A DNA stretch of 64,000 nt from contig CAOMRW010000004.1 in assembly GCA_948485625.1 (NCBI GenBank), positions 1-64,000 on the forward strand, read 5' to 3'. The translations under genes were made by a program, and so were the position numbers. Position 1 is the first letter of the stretch; every line of letters begins with the position of its first letter. Positions 47,322 to 55,958 of the stretch are shown piece by piece. The notes beneath the pieces are model-generated. The model ran no database searches, was not told where the DNA came from, and saw only the letters and a list, made by a program, of their open reading frames with translations. The DNA is from an uncultured Clostridia bacterium (GTDB taxonomy: Bacteria; Bacillota; Clostridia; TANB77; CAG-508).

Positions 47322-47773
47322 TATCCCACATATCCCTTGAATACTTCCTCTTCTGCCACTTTGCTTATTGCTTTTTCTGCTGAGCTCTTGATTACTTCGT
47401 TCATATTGATTCCTGATAAAGGATTTGATGTCTTCTCTTGAAGTTGTTTTTTGTTCATCTTGCTTTTGAAAAAACCCTCTTCATTAATTATTCCTGCCAT
47501 TTCATTGAAAATATCTTGATATGTTTTATTATTTTCTTGTTTGTAATCATCTATAAAATCATATACATCTTCACTTGATTTAAATGATTTTAAGCCTGCT
47601 TCATCTTCGGCAAATACAAATATTATTTTTGATAATGCATCTAAATCATTTTCATTCATTGCTTTGAAATATAAATCTTCAAAATTTTTCCCTTTTAATA
47701 TATTTGATATATTAACTACTTTTCTTGTTGTAAATATTAAATTAATTTTTTTATTTTTTGTTTCTAAAATCAT
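47321..47773 (-). CDS. Tail assembly chaperone (XkdN/G-like)
   Basis: 150 aa, beginning MILETKNKKINLIFTTRKVV, ending AISKVAEEEVFKGYVG. Size, position between tail tube and tape measure, and the following open frame match the G protein of siphoviruses, which coats the tape measure during tail assembly. Confidence 0.7.
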   Translation of the reverse strand: MILETKNKKINLIFTTRKVVNISNILKGKNFEDLYFKAMNENDLDALSKIIFVFAEDEAGLKSFKSSEDVYDFIDDYKQENNKTYQDIFNEMAGIINEEGFFKSKMNKKQLQEKTSNPLSGINMNEVIKSSAEKAISKVAEEEVFKGYVG

Positions 47774-47792
47774 TTTTTACTCTCCTTTGCAA

Positions 47793-47822
47793 AAGAGAGC
47801 AAGATATTACCCTTGCTCTTTT
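47793..47822 (-). terminator. Terminator between tail tube and tail chaperone
   Basis: AGAGCAAG / CTTGCTCT hairpin next to T-rich DNA; may adjust tail tube versus chaperone levels. Confidence 0.55.
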
Positions 47823-47833
47823 ATATTATTTAT

Positions 47834-48286
47834 TTATACTGTTTGTTCTGTTGGATATCCATCACTTTCTTCAACATCACTTGTTTTATATATTGTTATT
47901 TTATCTTTTAAGAATTCTCCTGCTGTAATTGTATCCATTGTTAATATGCAATTTCCTTGTAAATATCTAACAAGTGGTTTTCCTGCTGTTTCAGCTGTAT
48001 TTTCTGGTAATTCAAAGAACCAATAAAGGTCTTTTCCTTTTAATTCTCTTAATGCTTTGTGTTGTGTATGTGTAAATAGAATTGGTATTTCTATTGTTCC
48101 TGCTTTTTTGATTCCTGGTCTTGCAATTTCATAGTCTAAATCTAAGACTGTTGCTGTTATTTGTTCTGGTGCTTCTTCAAGTGCTGGTATTTCTTCTGTA
48201 AATGCTACTTGTACCCTTTCTCCTGTTTTTGTTTCTGAATAAAATACTTTTGTTAATGTGCTTACGTCTGGTGTTTCTCCTGCCAT
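47834..48286 (-). CDS. Major tail tube protein
   Basis: 150 aa from MAGETPDVSTLTKVFYSETK (GGGAGG ribosome site; longer frame from 48346 unlikely). Phage tail tube pattern LGxxx with GIKKAGTIEIPILF and LKDKITIYKTSDVEESDGYP. Polymerises into the tube. Most abundant tail protein expected. Confidence 0.75.
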   Translation of the reverse strand: MAGETPDVSTLTKVFYSETKTGERVQVAFTEEIPALEEAPEQITATVLDLDYEIARPGIKKAGTIEIPILFTHTQHKALRELKGKDLYWFFELPENTAETAGKPLVRYLQGNCILTMDTITAGEFLKDKITIYKTSDVEESDGYPTEQTV

Positions 48287-48306
48287 AATAAATTCCTCCC
48301 TTATTT

Positions 48307-48717
48307 TTATTTTATACATATGAATGAGTTTGTTAGCCCTTCCCAACGAACTTCATATGTTGTTGTTAATTTGTATTTTTTTATTATTTCATCAAATGTT
48401 ATTTGACTTGTGTTAGTCCTTATGATATTCTTTTTCATTAATTCTATGTCTGTTTTACTTGACATTTCCATTGTTTCTGTTTGTTCTATTGCCCAATGTT
48501 CAATAGTTATCTGAAAGTTTTTTAAAATCGGTATTGCATTTTGTGTTTTTATTACACTTTCAATAGGTGTGTTTATAACTCTTATTGGAAATATATTATC
48601 TGTTGTTGGAGTTTGCAAAACCACTTTTGTTTCATTTTCTTGATTATCTTTTATTTTAGATAATATATTATATAATAAATCTGTCATATCTTTTATTGTA
48701 AAATTATTCATTTGCAT
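48307..48717 (-). CDS. Tail terminator-like protein (136 aa)
   Basis: MQMNNFTIKDMTDLLYNILS ... PIRVINTPIESVIKTQNAIP resembles Gp17/Gp12-type tail completion proteins. Located directly before the tail tube as in siphoviruses. Family call is by position and length. Confidence 0.5.
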   Translation of the reverse strand: MQMNNFTIKDMTDLLYNILSKIKDNQENETKVVLQTPTTDNIFPIRVINTPIESVIKTQNAIPILKNFQITIEHWAIEQTETMEMSSKTDIELMKKNIIRTNTSQITFDEIIKKYKLTTTYEVRWEGLTNSFICIK

Positions 48718-48732
48718 TCCTCCATATTGTTT

Positions 48733-49038
48733 TTATTTTAAAGATATTCGTATTGTTTTATCTTTTAACTTATATGTTTTTAGTTCGATTTCAATTTTAT
48801 TTGTTTTTTGTGTTTTTGTCTCATGAGTTATTTTGTTTTGTTTATTTAATTTGCTTTTCCCTTCCCAATTATTTTTAGCTGTTTTTAAGGCTTCTGTTAT
48901 TTTTTTGTCATATTGACTTTGTAACTCTTTGTCTTCAGCTAATATTTCGTTAAGAGTTTTCTTTTTTTCTTCTGTTACTATTGTTGTCCCAGATTTTTTA
49001 ATTGTTGTTTTTTCTTCAACTTTTTTGTTTTTTTCCAT
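48733..49038 (-). CDS. Scaffold-like remnant (DUF4355-type N-terminus)
   Basis: 101 aa. TLNEILAEDKELQSQYDKKI and TEALKTAKNNWEGK match the N-terminal part of phage scaffolding proteins; the rest is a lysine-rich tail. The capsid gene that normally follows is missing, so this may be a leftover or a repurposed protein. Confidence 0.45.
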   Translation of the reverse strand: MEKNKKVEEKTTIKKSGTTIVTEEKKKTLNEILAEDKELQSQYDKKITEALKTAKNNWEGKSKLNKQNKITHETKTQKTNKIEIELKTYKLKDKTIRISLK

Positions 49039-49407
49039 CTTTTGCTCCTTATCCCAATTTGTTAATTTAATCCCAAATTGTTATTAATTATTTCATTTGT
49101 TTTATAAAGCCTTACTATGATAAACGGCATAAAAATAAGAGCTATATTTGAAATAAATTTATTTAAATTTTGCTCTTTTTTATAATTATAAATTTTGATA
49201 ACTTATTTATGTTTGTTAAAATATTCTATAATTGCTAATGATATTATTGTAAAACATATAACGGATGTTATTTGTAACGCCATATTTTCACCTTCTTTCT
49301 ATAAATTTCATATTTTTTTTAATTTTATTTACATGTTTCGACATTTATTTTGTTTATTTAATGTTATATTGGTATTGTTTTTATTTACTAAAGAAAAGGA
49401 GGTTCTT
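49039..49407. other. Intergenic with a possible 26-aa peptide gene
   Basis: One hairpin (AAGAGCTAT ... TGCTCTTTT) near 49135-49180. The rest holds only the peptide gene listed at 49203-49283. Confidence 0.3.
49203..49283 (-). CDS. 26-aa hydrophobic peptide
   Basis: MALQITSVICFTIISLAIIE, a single membrane segment with a charged tail, preceded by GAAGGTG. Could be a holin-like or toxin-like peptide. Short, so uncertain. Confidence 0.35.
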   Translation of the reverse strand: MALQITSVICFTIISLAIIEYFNKHK

Positions 49408-49569
49408 ATGAGTACTACAAAAGATATTATTGTTGCAGAAAAATGTGGAACTATTACTGTTGATGTATTTAAAACAGATAATAATTTTAGATTTTTCTAT
49501 ATTGAATCTAATAATAAAGATATTCTTAATGTCTGTGATATTATTGAAGATACTCTGAAACTTTATTAG
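49408..49569 (+). CDS. Small protein (53 aa), opposite to the tail operon
   Basis: MSTTKDIIVAEKCGTITVDV with AGGAGG 7 bases before ATG, ends DIIEDTLKLY. The only plus-strand gene in the tail module; followed by a terminator. Unknown function, possibly a small regulator. Confidence 0.5.
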   Translation: MSTTKDIIVAEKCGTITVDVFKTDNNFRFFYIESNNKDILNVCDIIEDTLKLY

Positions 49570-49570
49570 A

Positions 49571-49597
49571 AAAGACTAACTTTAGTTAGTCTTTTTT
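49571..49597. terminator. Bidirectional terminator
   Basis: AAAGACTAAC-TTTA-GTTAGTCTTT perfect stem followed by T residues; serves both converging genes. Confidence 0.85.
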
Positions 49598-49807
49598 TAT
49601 ATATCCAAAACATCTATTATAGAATTTACATTCCTGACATTTTCTTTTCATGCAATTATTATAATCTTTTCTTTCATAATAATCACATTTAGTTATTACT
49701 ATGTTTCCATTTTTATATATTTTAATTTCACAGTCATATCTTGTTTTATTTTTGCAGTTGCTACAATATTCTCTTATGTATTTTTTGTACCTTTCTTCAT
49801 TTGTCAT
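49586..49807 (-). CDS. Cysteine-rich small protein (73 aa)
   Basis: CxxC-type pairs: EYCSNCKNKTRYDC, CMKRKCQECKFYNRC. Probable zinc or Fe-S binding; such proteins are typical of phage early or late control regions. Good Shine-Dalgarno (GAGGTG). Confidence 0.5.
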   Translation of the reverse strand: MTNEERYKKYIREYCSNCKNKTRYDCEIKIYKNGNIVITKCDYYERKDYNNCMKRKCQECKFYNRCFGYIKKD

Positions 49808-49986
49808 ATTGTCACCTCTTTTGTTTTATATTATTTTGTTAATATAAATAAGAAAAAACTTATCTTTTTTGATAAGCTTTTTCTTGGTTTGTGTTTTTTT
49901 ATATTTCTATCTATTATAATTATATTACTTTCAAAACTAAATTAAAAGGAAGTTTGTGTGTAATTTTCGAGAAATTTTTAGTAAGT

Positions 49987-50535
49987 TTATAGTCCTACAT
50001 TTAGTATATTTAACATGCTTTGTAATGCATTGTTTCTATATGTTTGTAATTGTTTTATCGATTTATGTTTTTCAAATTCATCAAAATATTCTATTTCTAC
50101 ATAATCCCATTTTGCTCTTTCAAAGTAGTATCTGCTTATTACAAATTTTTCTTCTATTGTAAGTATGTTTAATAAGTTTTTTATTCTTACTACTTTTTTA
50201 TTTAGTTTATTTTCTTTTTCTTCAAGTTCTAATATTTTTCTTTCTAGATATTTGTTATCTTCTTTATTAATATGTTCTATTTCTTTTTCATAATTTATTG
50301 CTGTGTTTGCTACTTGGTCAAATATTTTGTTTGTGTTTGTATGTATTTTGTCATATCCTCTGGTTGATAGTTGCATATTTTCTATTATTTCTGTTTCTTT
50401 GTCTTTATATACTGTTCCTGCATAATTTAATCTTTCTTGGTATTCTTCTTTTTTTAGTTTTATTTCATTTAGTTTTGCTTCATCTTCTTTATAGTTTATT
50501 AACATCGTTTCAATATCTTCTTTTATATATTTCAC
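49987..50535 (-). CDS. Sigma-factor-like late regulator (182 aa)
   Basis: Coiled N-terminus (EDIETMLINYKEDEAKLNEI), C-terminal region-4-like HTH: LTIEEKFVISRYYFERAKWD ... LQTYRNNALQSMLNIL. Resembles DUF1492/ArpU-type activators of phage late genes. It may turn on the tail operon. Confidence 0.5.
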   Translation of the reverse strand: MKYIKEDIETMLINYKEDEAKLNEIKLKKEEYQERLNYAGTVYKDKETEIIENMQLSTRGYDKIHTNTNKIFDQVANTAINYEKEIEHINKEDNKYLERKILELEEKENKLNKKVVRIKNLLNILTIEEKFVISRYYFERAKWDYVEIEYFDEFEKHKSIKQLQTYRNNALQSMLNILNVGL

Positions 50536-50586
50536 TTTTTTCTCCTTTATATTAGCATAATTTTTTCTTTTTATATTATAATAGTA

Positions 50587-50892
50587 CTAGGCTTGATAGT
50601 CTGTTATTAGTTCTTTTAGTTTTGTTATTTTTTGTTCTTCTGTTTTTAGATTTGAATATATTTCTCTTATCATTTCATTAAAGATTAGCTTTATTTCTTC
50701 ATTTTCTGTTCTTAGATTTTTATTTTCTTTATATAATTCTTCATTTTCTTTTGTTAGTTCTGTTTCCTGTTGGATTTTATTTGTTAGTGATTTATTTCTT
50801 ATTTTTATTAGGTGTTCTATTTCTTTAAACATTTTTCTTTTTCCTTTCTTTTTATTATTGAATTTTTTGTTTTTGTTCATTTTATTGAACAT
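50587..50892 (-). CDS. Coiled-coil protein (101 aa)
   Basis: Basic N-terminus MFNKMNKNKKFNNKKKGKRK followed by a long coiled coil (TELTKENEELYKENKNLRTE). First gene after the divergent promoter region. Start could also be M21 (MFKEIEHLIKIRNKS, GGAAA upstream). Function unknown. Confidence 0.45.
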   Translation of the reverse strand: MFNKMNKNKKFNNKKKGKRKMFKEIEHLIKIRNKSLTNKIQQETELTKENEELYKENKNLRTENEEIKLIFNEMIREIYSNLKTEEQKITKLKELITDYQA

Positions 50893-50990
50893 ATTGATGT
50901 AAAAAAATATCTTTTATGCATTTCACATTTTTTTCTATGGTTTTCTTATAAATTTACTCCTTTCTTTTGTTTATTTTTTTGAACAATTAT

Positions 50991-51076
50991 ATTATATTCT
51001 AATTATTTTTTGTTGTCAATACTATCTGTTCATTTTTCTGAAAATCGTTGATTTTTTCTTGAACCTATTGTATACT
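50991..51076. promoter_or_regulatory. Divergent promoters of the tail module and repressor
   Basis: Minus strand: TTGACA (51019-51014), 17-base spacer, TATAAT (50996-50991). Plus strand: TTGATT 51048-51053, 17-base spacer, TATACT 51071-51076. TGAACA/TGTTCA half-sites occur around both and are likely operators. Confidence 0.75.
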
Positions 51077-51094
51077 ATGGTGGGAGGTATTTTT

Positions 51095-51790
51095 ATGTTT
51101 GATAAAATTGCATTTGCGAATATAATTAAGAATATTAAAGAAACATATAGTTCCCAAGAGGAGTTTTCTAAAATCTCTGGTATTGGTAGAACTTATTTGT
51201 CTCAATATATGAATATGAAATTGAATGATCCTCCTATGCCAAAAATTTTGGAAAAGTTGTCGAATGCTTCTCATAATATTACTAGTTATGAAGAGTTGAT
51301 GATAATATGTGGATATATTGTTGGTAGTAATTCTAGTCCTGATGGTTTAGGAGTTAATTCTTTGGATGATTCAAGCAATAAGTCTTCTATTTTTCTTGTT
51401 CCAGTTTTGGAAAAAATAGTTCGTGGTCAGTCTTTATCTTCTGAACAGTTTTTAGAGGGTTATTTAGCTGTTGATCCTAATTTTTACGGTATGATTTCTC
51501 CTGACGATTATTTTTATCTTAAGGTGTCGGGAGATGATATGAATTTGAAGGTTCATAATGGTGATTATGTTTTGATTCATATGCAGGATTTTGCAGATGA
51601 TGGAGATATTGTTGTTGCTTTTGTGGATGGCGTTGATGAGGCTATTATTAGAAAATATAGTAAAATTAATGATGAGTTAGTTATGTTGGAGGGTGTTTCT
51701 ACTTTTTCTATTAAGCCTATTGTTGTTAGTTTGAAAGGTTCTTCTTTTAGTGTGTTGGGTAAGGCTGTTGGGTCGTTTGGAAAGTTTTAG
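51095..51790 (+). CDS. S24/LexA-like phage repressor lacking the catalytic Ser-Lys pair
   Basis: 231 aa. Start MFDKIAFANIIKNIKETYSS with GGGAGG upstream. N-terminal HTH, C-terminal S24 fold: VSGDDMNLKVHNGDYVLI, where the usual GDSM serine is Asp, and DEAIIRKY, where the usual catalytic Lys is Arg. The fold is kept but self-cleavage should not work, so induction by RecA-type cleavage is unlikely. Divergent from the tail operon. Confidence 0.82.
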   Translation: MFDKIAFANIIKNIKETYSSQEEFSKISGIGRTYLSQYMNMKLNDPPMPKILEKLSNASHNITSYEELMIICGYIVGSNSSPDGLGVNSLDDSSNKSSIFLVPVLEKIVRGQSLSSEQFLEGYLAVDPNFYGMISPDDYFYLKVSGDDMNLKVHNGDYVLIHMQDFADDGDIVVAFVDGVDEAIIRKYSKINDELVMLEGVSTFSIKPIVVSLKGSSFSVLGKAVGSFGKF

Positions 51791-51825
51791 TTTTTAAATA
51801 TTGATAGATTTATTTTTTATTATGG

Positions 51826-51862
51826 ACAAAATAATTATAATTGTATTATATAATTATTTTGT
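51826..51862. terminator. Terminator after the repressor
   Basis: ACAAAATAATTATA / TATAATTATTTTGT, 14-bp stem, T-rich tail; serves the repressor and the convergent DUF3800 gene. Confidence 0.8.
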
Positions 51863-51914
51863 TTTTATTTTATATAGTTATGATGTTATATAGTTCTTAT
51901 ATTTTTTATCTTAA

Positions 51915-53045
51915 TTAGATATTTAATATATTTTCTATATGTTGATTCATTAAATTTCTTCTAATGTTAATTCTTTGTGAATTAATTGTTTCTAAAAAGA
52001 AAATATTCTCTTCATTAGATTTGTTTATAATTTGTATTAGTCTAGTTAAATTTTCTCTTCCTATTTTATTCAAACTTTTGAGAGTATTATCAACATTTTC
52101 ATTTTGATAATAAGTCAAAAATTTCAAATATTTTGCAATTAAATATATTATAATATCTGATATCTGTATATTTACTTCATCTTTAGAATCTAAAAACTTG
52201 TAGTTTTCTAGCTTATTTCCATCATTTAAAGCTATATATTCGTCATTCATTTTTTGTTCATCTACTAATTCTTTATCAAATATGTGCATTGAATCTCTAA
52301 AAATAATACATCTCTGTTGCCTCAAGGAATAAAATGATTCCATTATTATTCTTTCCTCATTATCTTTTAAGAATATTAAATCATTATAATTTATAAATTG
52401 TTCTATTAAGTCTTTTAGTAATTCTAATGTAGTATATTTTTCTTGTCCTTTATTTATAATATCAATTAATCCTTTACAGAATATTTTTATTTTTTCATTC
52501 GTTACATTAGGATAATCAGTTTTTTTACAAATATCTAGGAAAATTTCAAAATTACTTCTTATTGCCCAATATAATTCATCTTTAAATGTATCTATTAGAT
52601 CTTGTGGAAAATATTTAGCAATTGGATTATTACATATCGAATCAACAATATCTATTACACTAAAATAAATAGAATCTATATCTGAATAATGTACATAAGC
52701 ATTATTTAATATCCAATTAAGTATTATATTTAATTTTTTGTGTTCGATACAATCTTTAAATGTATTTTTTCCCTTAAAAAAAGTTTTAGCTTTTAATTCT
52801 TGACCAGTTTGTAGTTTTAAGTTCTTTATTAATTCTTTATTATCTCTTTCTTTAGATTTTTCAAAACAAATTCCTCCCAATGTAAAATTATCAAACATAA
52901 CCTTAAAATCATTTAATCCTTTTTCTGTTATTTTCACCTTTCTGTAATTATTAGTTTCATCATAATAGAATATATATTCTTTTCCATTATCTTTATATCC
53001 ATGTAATTGTTCTATTGCTGTAAAAAATTCTTCAACATTTATCAT
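51915..53045 (-). CDS. DUF3800-like protein (RNase H-like fold)
   Basis: 376 aa. YIFYYDETNNYRK (N-terminal D/E pair) and FLDSKDEVNIQISDIIIYLI (the DSK...IQxxD signature) match DUF3800, a family found in phages and defence islands. Probable nuclease-like fold; no activity proven. Neighbouring membrane genes suggest a joint system. Confidence 0.65.
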   Translation of the reverse strand: MINVEEFFTAIEQLHGYKDNGKEYIFYYDETNNYRKVKITEKGLNDFKVMFDNFTLGGICFEKSKERDNKELIKNLKLQTGQELKAKTFFKGKNTFKDCIEHKKLNIILNWILNNAYVHYSDIDSIYFSVIDIVDSICNNPIAKYFPQDLIDTFKDELYWAIRSNFEIFLDICKKTDYPNVTNEKIKIFCKGLIDIINKGQEKYTTLELLKDLIEQFINYNDLIFLKDNEERIIMESFYSLRQQRCIIFRDSMHIFDKELVDEQKMNDEYIALNDGNKLENYKFLDSKDEVNIQISDIIIYLIAKYLKFLTYYQNENVDNTLKSLNKIGRENLTRLIQIINKSNEENIFFLETINSQRINIRRNLMNQHIENILNI

Positions 53046-53086
53046 TATTTTTATATCCTTACTATTTATATAATTTCTAAATTAAT

Positions 53087-54477
53087 CTATTTTTTCTTTA
53101 TAAATCTTTTATATAAAAGATAAATTAATCCTATTGCAATTATGAAACATAATCCTCTTAAATATTCTACTTTAGTTAAAAAACTTAATTGTGTAGTTCT
53201 TATTTCTTTAATAAAAATATAGATTTTTCCAAGATGTAAAATATTATTTATAATTGGGAAAAGTATGTAATCACAGAGAGGACTAGCACTTAATAATAGT
53301 GCAAATAATGCTGTCTTTTCTTGGTAATAATTTTCTTTTTCTTTAATTTTCTCTTCTATTCCTATTTTTAAAAACTCTATTTTTTCTTTGCTTTTCATAA
53401 ATGTATGCATTAGTTTTAGCGTATCTTCTATTTCTCCATAGTTCGAATCTCTATGCTCTATATTTTCATATAATGTTTTACTATATATTTTTTTAATTCG
53501 TTATATGTATATTTATCATTCTTTAAATTTTCGATTATTCGACTTTGTTGTAATACTTGTAACATCATTCTTTCCTCAATTGCTTGAATTTCTGATTCTA
53601 TCTGTTCAGCATTCTTTCCTACTACAATACTTGCTCTTTCATTAAAATATCTTTTGTAATTTTTATTTATACTATTATTTTTTAATTCATACTTGTAATT
53701 TCCCATTACTCCTTTTAATAAAGTATCGATAAACTTTTTATCTATATGATAACTTTTATCGCTTTCAATAAAGTATGAACATCTTGCATAAAATGTAATT
53801 GGTTCATCTAACTGATTTATTAAATTTAATAAATACCATGAAAAATTAATTATATTTCTAAATTCTTCATTTCTAGTATCTATTTCTATGTATTTTACTT
53901 TTTCTCCATCTATTACAGCATCAACTTCATTTTCTTTTTTATGTTTCGGTGCATAATTGACAGGAATAGTCAACCTTTCAAAAATATGTCGGTTAAAATC
54001 TGCAAAAACTTTTTCAAATTCTTCAAAATTACTTTCATCGTCAATATAAATCTTATAACTAATTATGATACTATTATTTTCGAATATCTTTATAATTGGA
54101 TATATAAGTATATCCCTTTCTAAAACTTTAACTTGAAATGGTAACATAAATAAATCCAAATGATACATTGTATTTATCCAAATTTCTTGTTCTTGTGTAT
54201 ACATTAATATTGCTTGTTCTAAATTAATTTCTTTAAAAACAGTATCTATAAATTCTGGTTTAGAAAATTGGGCAGAAACTTTCATATACTCCTTTTTTAT
54301 ATCTATATCTTGCATTTCTATATTGGTATCTTTTTTAGTATAACATCTTCCATAATTATCAATGCCATATACAACTACATTTTCTTTAATTAAATTCATT
54401 GAATTAAAAAATAATATATCTTTTTTTAAATCGCCTAAATAAAAAGATTTATTAATTACCACTTTACTTTTCTTCAT
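53087..54477 (-). CDS. Membrane-anchored protein, probably one gene broken by an A-run frameshift
   Basis: Two frames, 54477-53458 (339 aa, MKKSKVVINKSFYLGDLKKD) and 53410-53087 (107 aa). The second frame is open upstream of its ATG (TLYENIEHRDSNYGEIEDTL) and joins if one A is added to the GTAAAAC run near 53490. The fusion would be about 455 aa, with a soluble N-domain, helices and two C-terminal membrane segments (ALFALLLSASPLCDYILF; LCFIIAIGLIYLLYKRF), reminiscent of CorA-like architecture. Function unknown; between DUF3800 and a second membrane gene. Confidence 0.5.
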
Positions 54478-54495
54478 TTTTCACCTCGTCTTTAA

Positions 54496-54870
54496 TCACA
54501 TCTTTTTTATTATTTCTATATATTTTTTGTATAAATTTATATAATATAATATAATAAATATAACACTACTAGACAAGATAATTATACTTGCAGTCTTGTT
54601 TAAATAAATAAATTTTGTTAACCATATTATCCTACTTAGTATATAAAATAAAACAATAAATGTAATTAATCTTATTGTCCAATGAATAATTGATCCTGAT
54701 GATTTACTCATAATTATTCCATAATCAAATAATTTTCCTACAAAATCCCATGCCACTTTTAATGCTATTATTCCTACAAAGCTTAATGTAATATAATTAT
54801 AAATAACATTATCAAACAATACATATTCTCCCATTATCATTTCAAAGACTGGTTTTAATATTTGTTTCAA
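54496..54870 (-). CDS. Small multi-pass membrane protein (124 aa)
   Basis: About four hydrophobic segments (ITLSFVGIIALKVAWDFVGK; TFIVLFYILSRIIWLTKFIY). Start MKQILKPVFEMIMGEYVLFD with AGGAGG. Together with the two genes downstream it forms a three-gene unit. No family recognised. Confidence 0.5.
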   Translation of the reverse strand: MKQILKPVFEMIMGEYVLFDNVIYNYITLSFVGIIALKVAWDFVGKLFDYGIIMSKSSGSIIHWTIRLITFIVLFYILSRIIWLTKFIYLNKTASIIILSSSVIFIILYYINLYKKYIEIIKKM

Positions 54871-54892
54871 TTAGATTTCCTCCTTTCAACTA

Positions 54893-54933
54893 AAAAGCAA
54901 AATACTTAGTAAAAAACTAAAATATTTTGCTTC
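54893..54933 (-). terminator. Terminator after the Panacea-type antitoxin
   Basis: AGCAAAATA / TATTTTGCT stem with T-rich tail on the minus strand. Confidence 0.65.
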
Positions 54934-54940
54934 TATCTTT

Positions 54941-55957
54941 TTATTTAACTATATTTAATTTCATAGCATATTCAAATGATATCTTTTCAAATCTTTCAGT
55001 TTTTTTCCATCCATCCTCTCTATGTGACATTTCAGATATATCTGTCACTTTTTTATTCTTTAGTAATTTTATTATCATGTCAATTATTTCTTTTTCACTA
55101 TTACTTATTTTATCTAAATTAAAATTATTATTGCTAATAATTTTAGTTGTATTACCATTTTCAGTTTCAATGTCTTCTCTTTTATACTTATCATCTAGTA
55201 AGGAAATCTCATCATATTTTTTATAAATTATAGTAGGTCCAAACTTTTGGTTTTGATATGTTAAACCAGTAATAGCAACTGCTCTTTGATTAAATGATAA
55301 CATATCAATATACCATAAATACTTATTCAAACTCGTTATTGTTAAATTCTTTACCTTACTTGCTATATACGAAATAATATTTTCTACTTTTTCTAACTCC
55401 AACGATTTATATCCATTATAAATATCTGGTTTTCTATTTAATACAAATTTCAAATATCTCCTTATATTATCTTGAACCTCTTTTTTGCTAATATTATTTT
55501 CTATTTCTTCAGATAGTATCCTTTCATAGGTCCTTTCTTTAATATTCTTCTTTTGGTATGCCTCTTTTACTTTTTCTATAAATTTATCATCATTATCTAT
55601 TAATAACTTTATATAATCACTTTGAGATTTCGTTGGTACCCCACCTCTTTCATATCTATTAATAGTCATTTTCCCAAATCCAAGAATAGCAGTTAGTTCT
55701 CTTTGTGATATATCATACTTTTCTCTTAAATTTATAATATCTTGTGGTTTAATTATATTTGCTTTTTCTCTATATATTTCATATATTCTTTCATTATTCT
55801 TTTCTTCAATTTCGTTTACATATAAATCTTGATGGCATTCTTTACATATAGCTATATTTTCATATGTGTCTATTTCTATTCCTCTAAATTCCTTAAAATC
55901 TCTTTTTTTAACTTTATACTCTACTTCTTTTTTGCAATATGGACAATATACTTTCAT
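54941..55957 (-). CDS. YgiT-type zinc finger, XRE and Panacea (SocA-like) antitoxin
   Basis: 338 aa. N-terminal zinc finger (MKVYCPYCKKEVEYK ... CKECHQDL), XRE HTH (NLREKYDISQRELTAILGFG, KMTINRYERGG), C-terminal Panacea-like domain (YLWYIDMLSFNQRAVAITGL, QKFGPTIIYKKYDEI). This domain order is known for promiscuous antitoxins that neutralise diverse toxins. One base from the toxin gene. Confidence 0.8.
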   Translation of the reverse strand: MKVYCPYCKKEVEYKVKKRDFKEFRGIEIDTYENIAICKECHQDLYVNEIEEKNNERIYEIYREKANIIKPQDIINLREKYDISQRELTAILGFGKMTINRYERGGVPTKSQSDYIKLLIDNDDKFIEKVKEAYQKKNIKERTYERILSEEIENNISKKEVQDNIRRYLKFVLNRKPDIYNGYKSLELEKVENIISYIASKVKNLTITSLNKYLWYIDMLSFNQRAVAITGLTYQNQKFGPTIIYKKYDEISLLDDKYKREDIETENGNTTKIISNNNFNLDKISNSEKEIIDMIIKLLKNKKVTDISEMSHREDGWKKTERFEKISFEYAMKLNIVK

Positions 55958-55958
55958 T

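Larger units (their letters stand above)
37201..51790. mobile_element. Phage-tail module (tailocin-like or tail-only prophage)
   Basis: Order from the repressor leftwards: coiled-coil gene, sigma-like late regulator, small genes, scaffold-like remnant, tail terminator, tail tube, tail chaperone pair, TM2 protein, tape measure, SHOCT gene, Dit-like, Tal, tail fibre, small gene, holin, endolysin. Portal, terminase, capsid, protease, head-tail connector and integrase genes are absent. Such a set fits siphovirus-derived bacteriocins (monocin/F-type) or a deleted prophage. Three structural genes contain CGG recoding sites. Confidence 0.75.

Noticed and set aside
49195..49569. Long plus-strand frame ending at 49569 as one 124-aa protein
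   Set aside because: Only the last 53 codons follow a ribosome site; the upstream part is antisense to another small frame.
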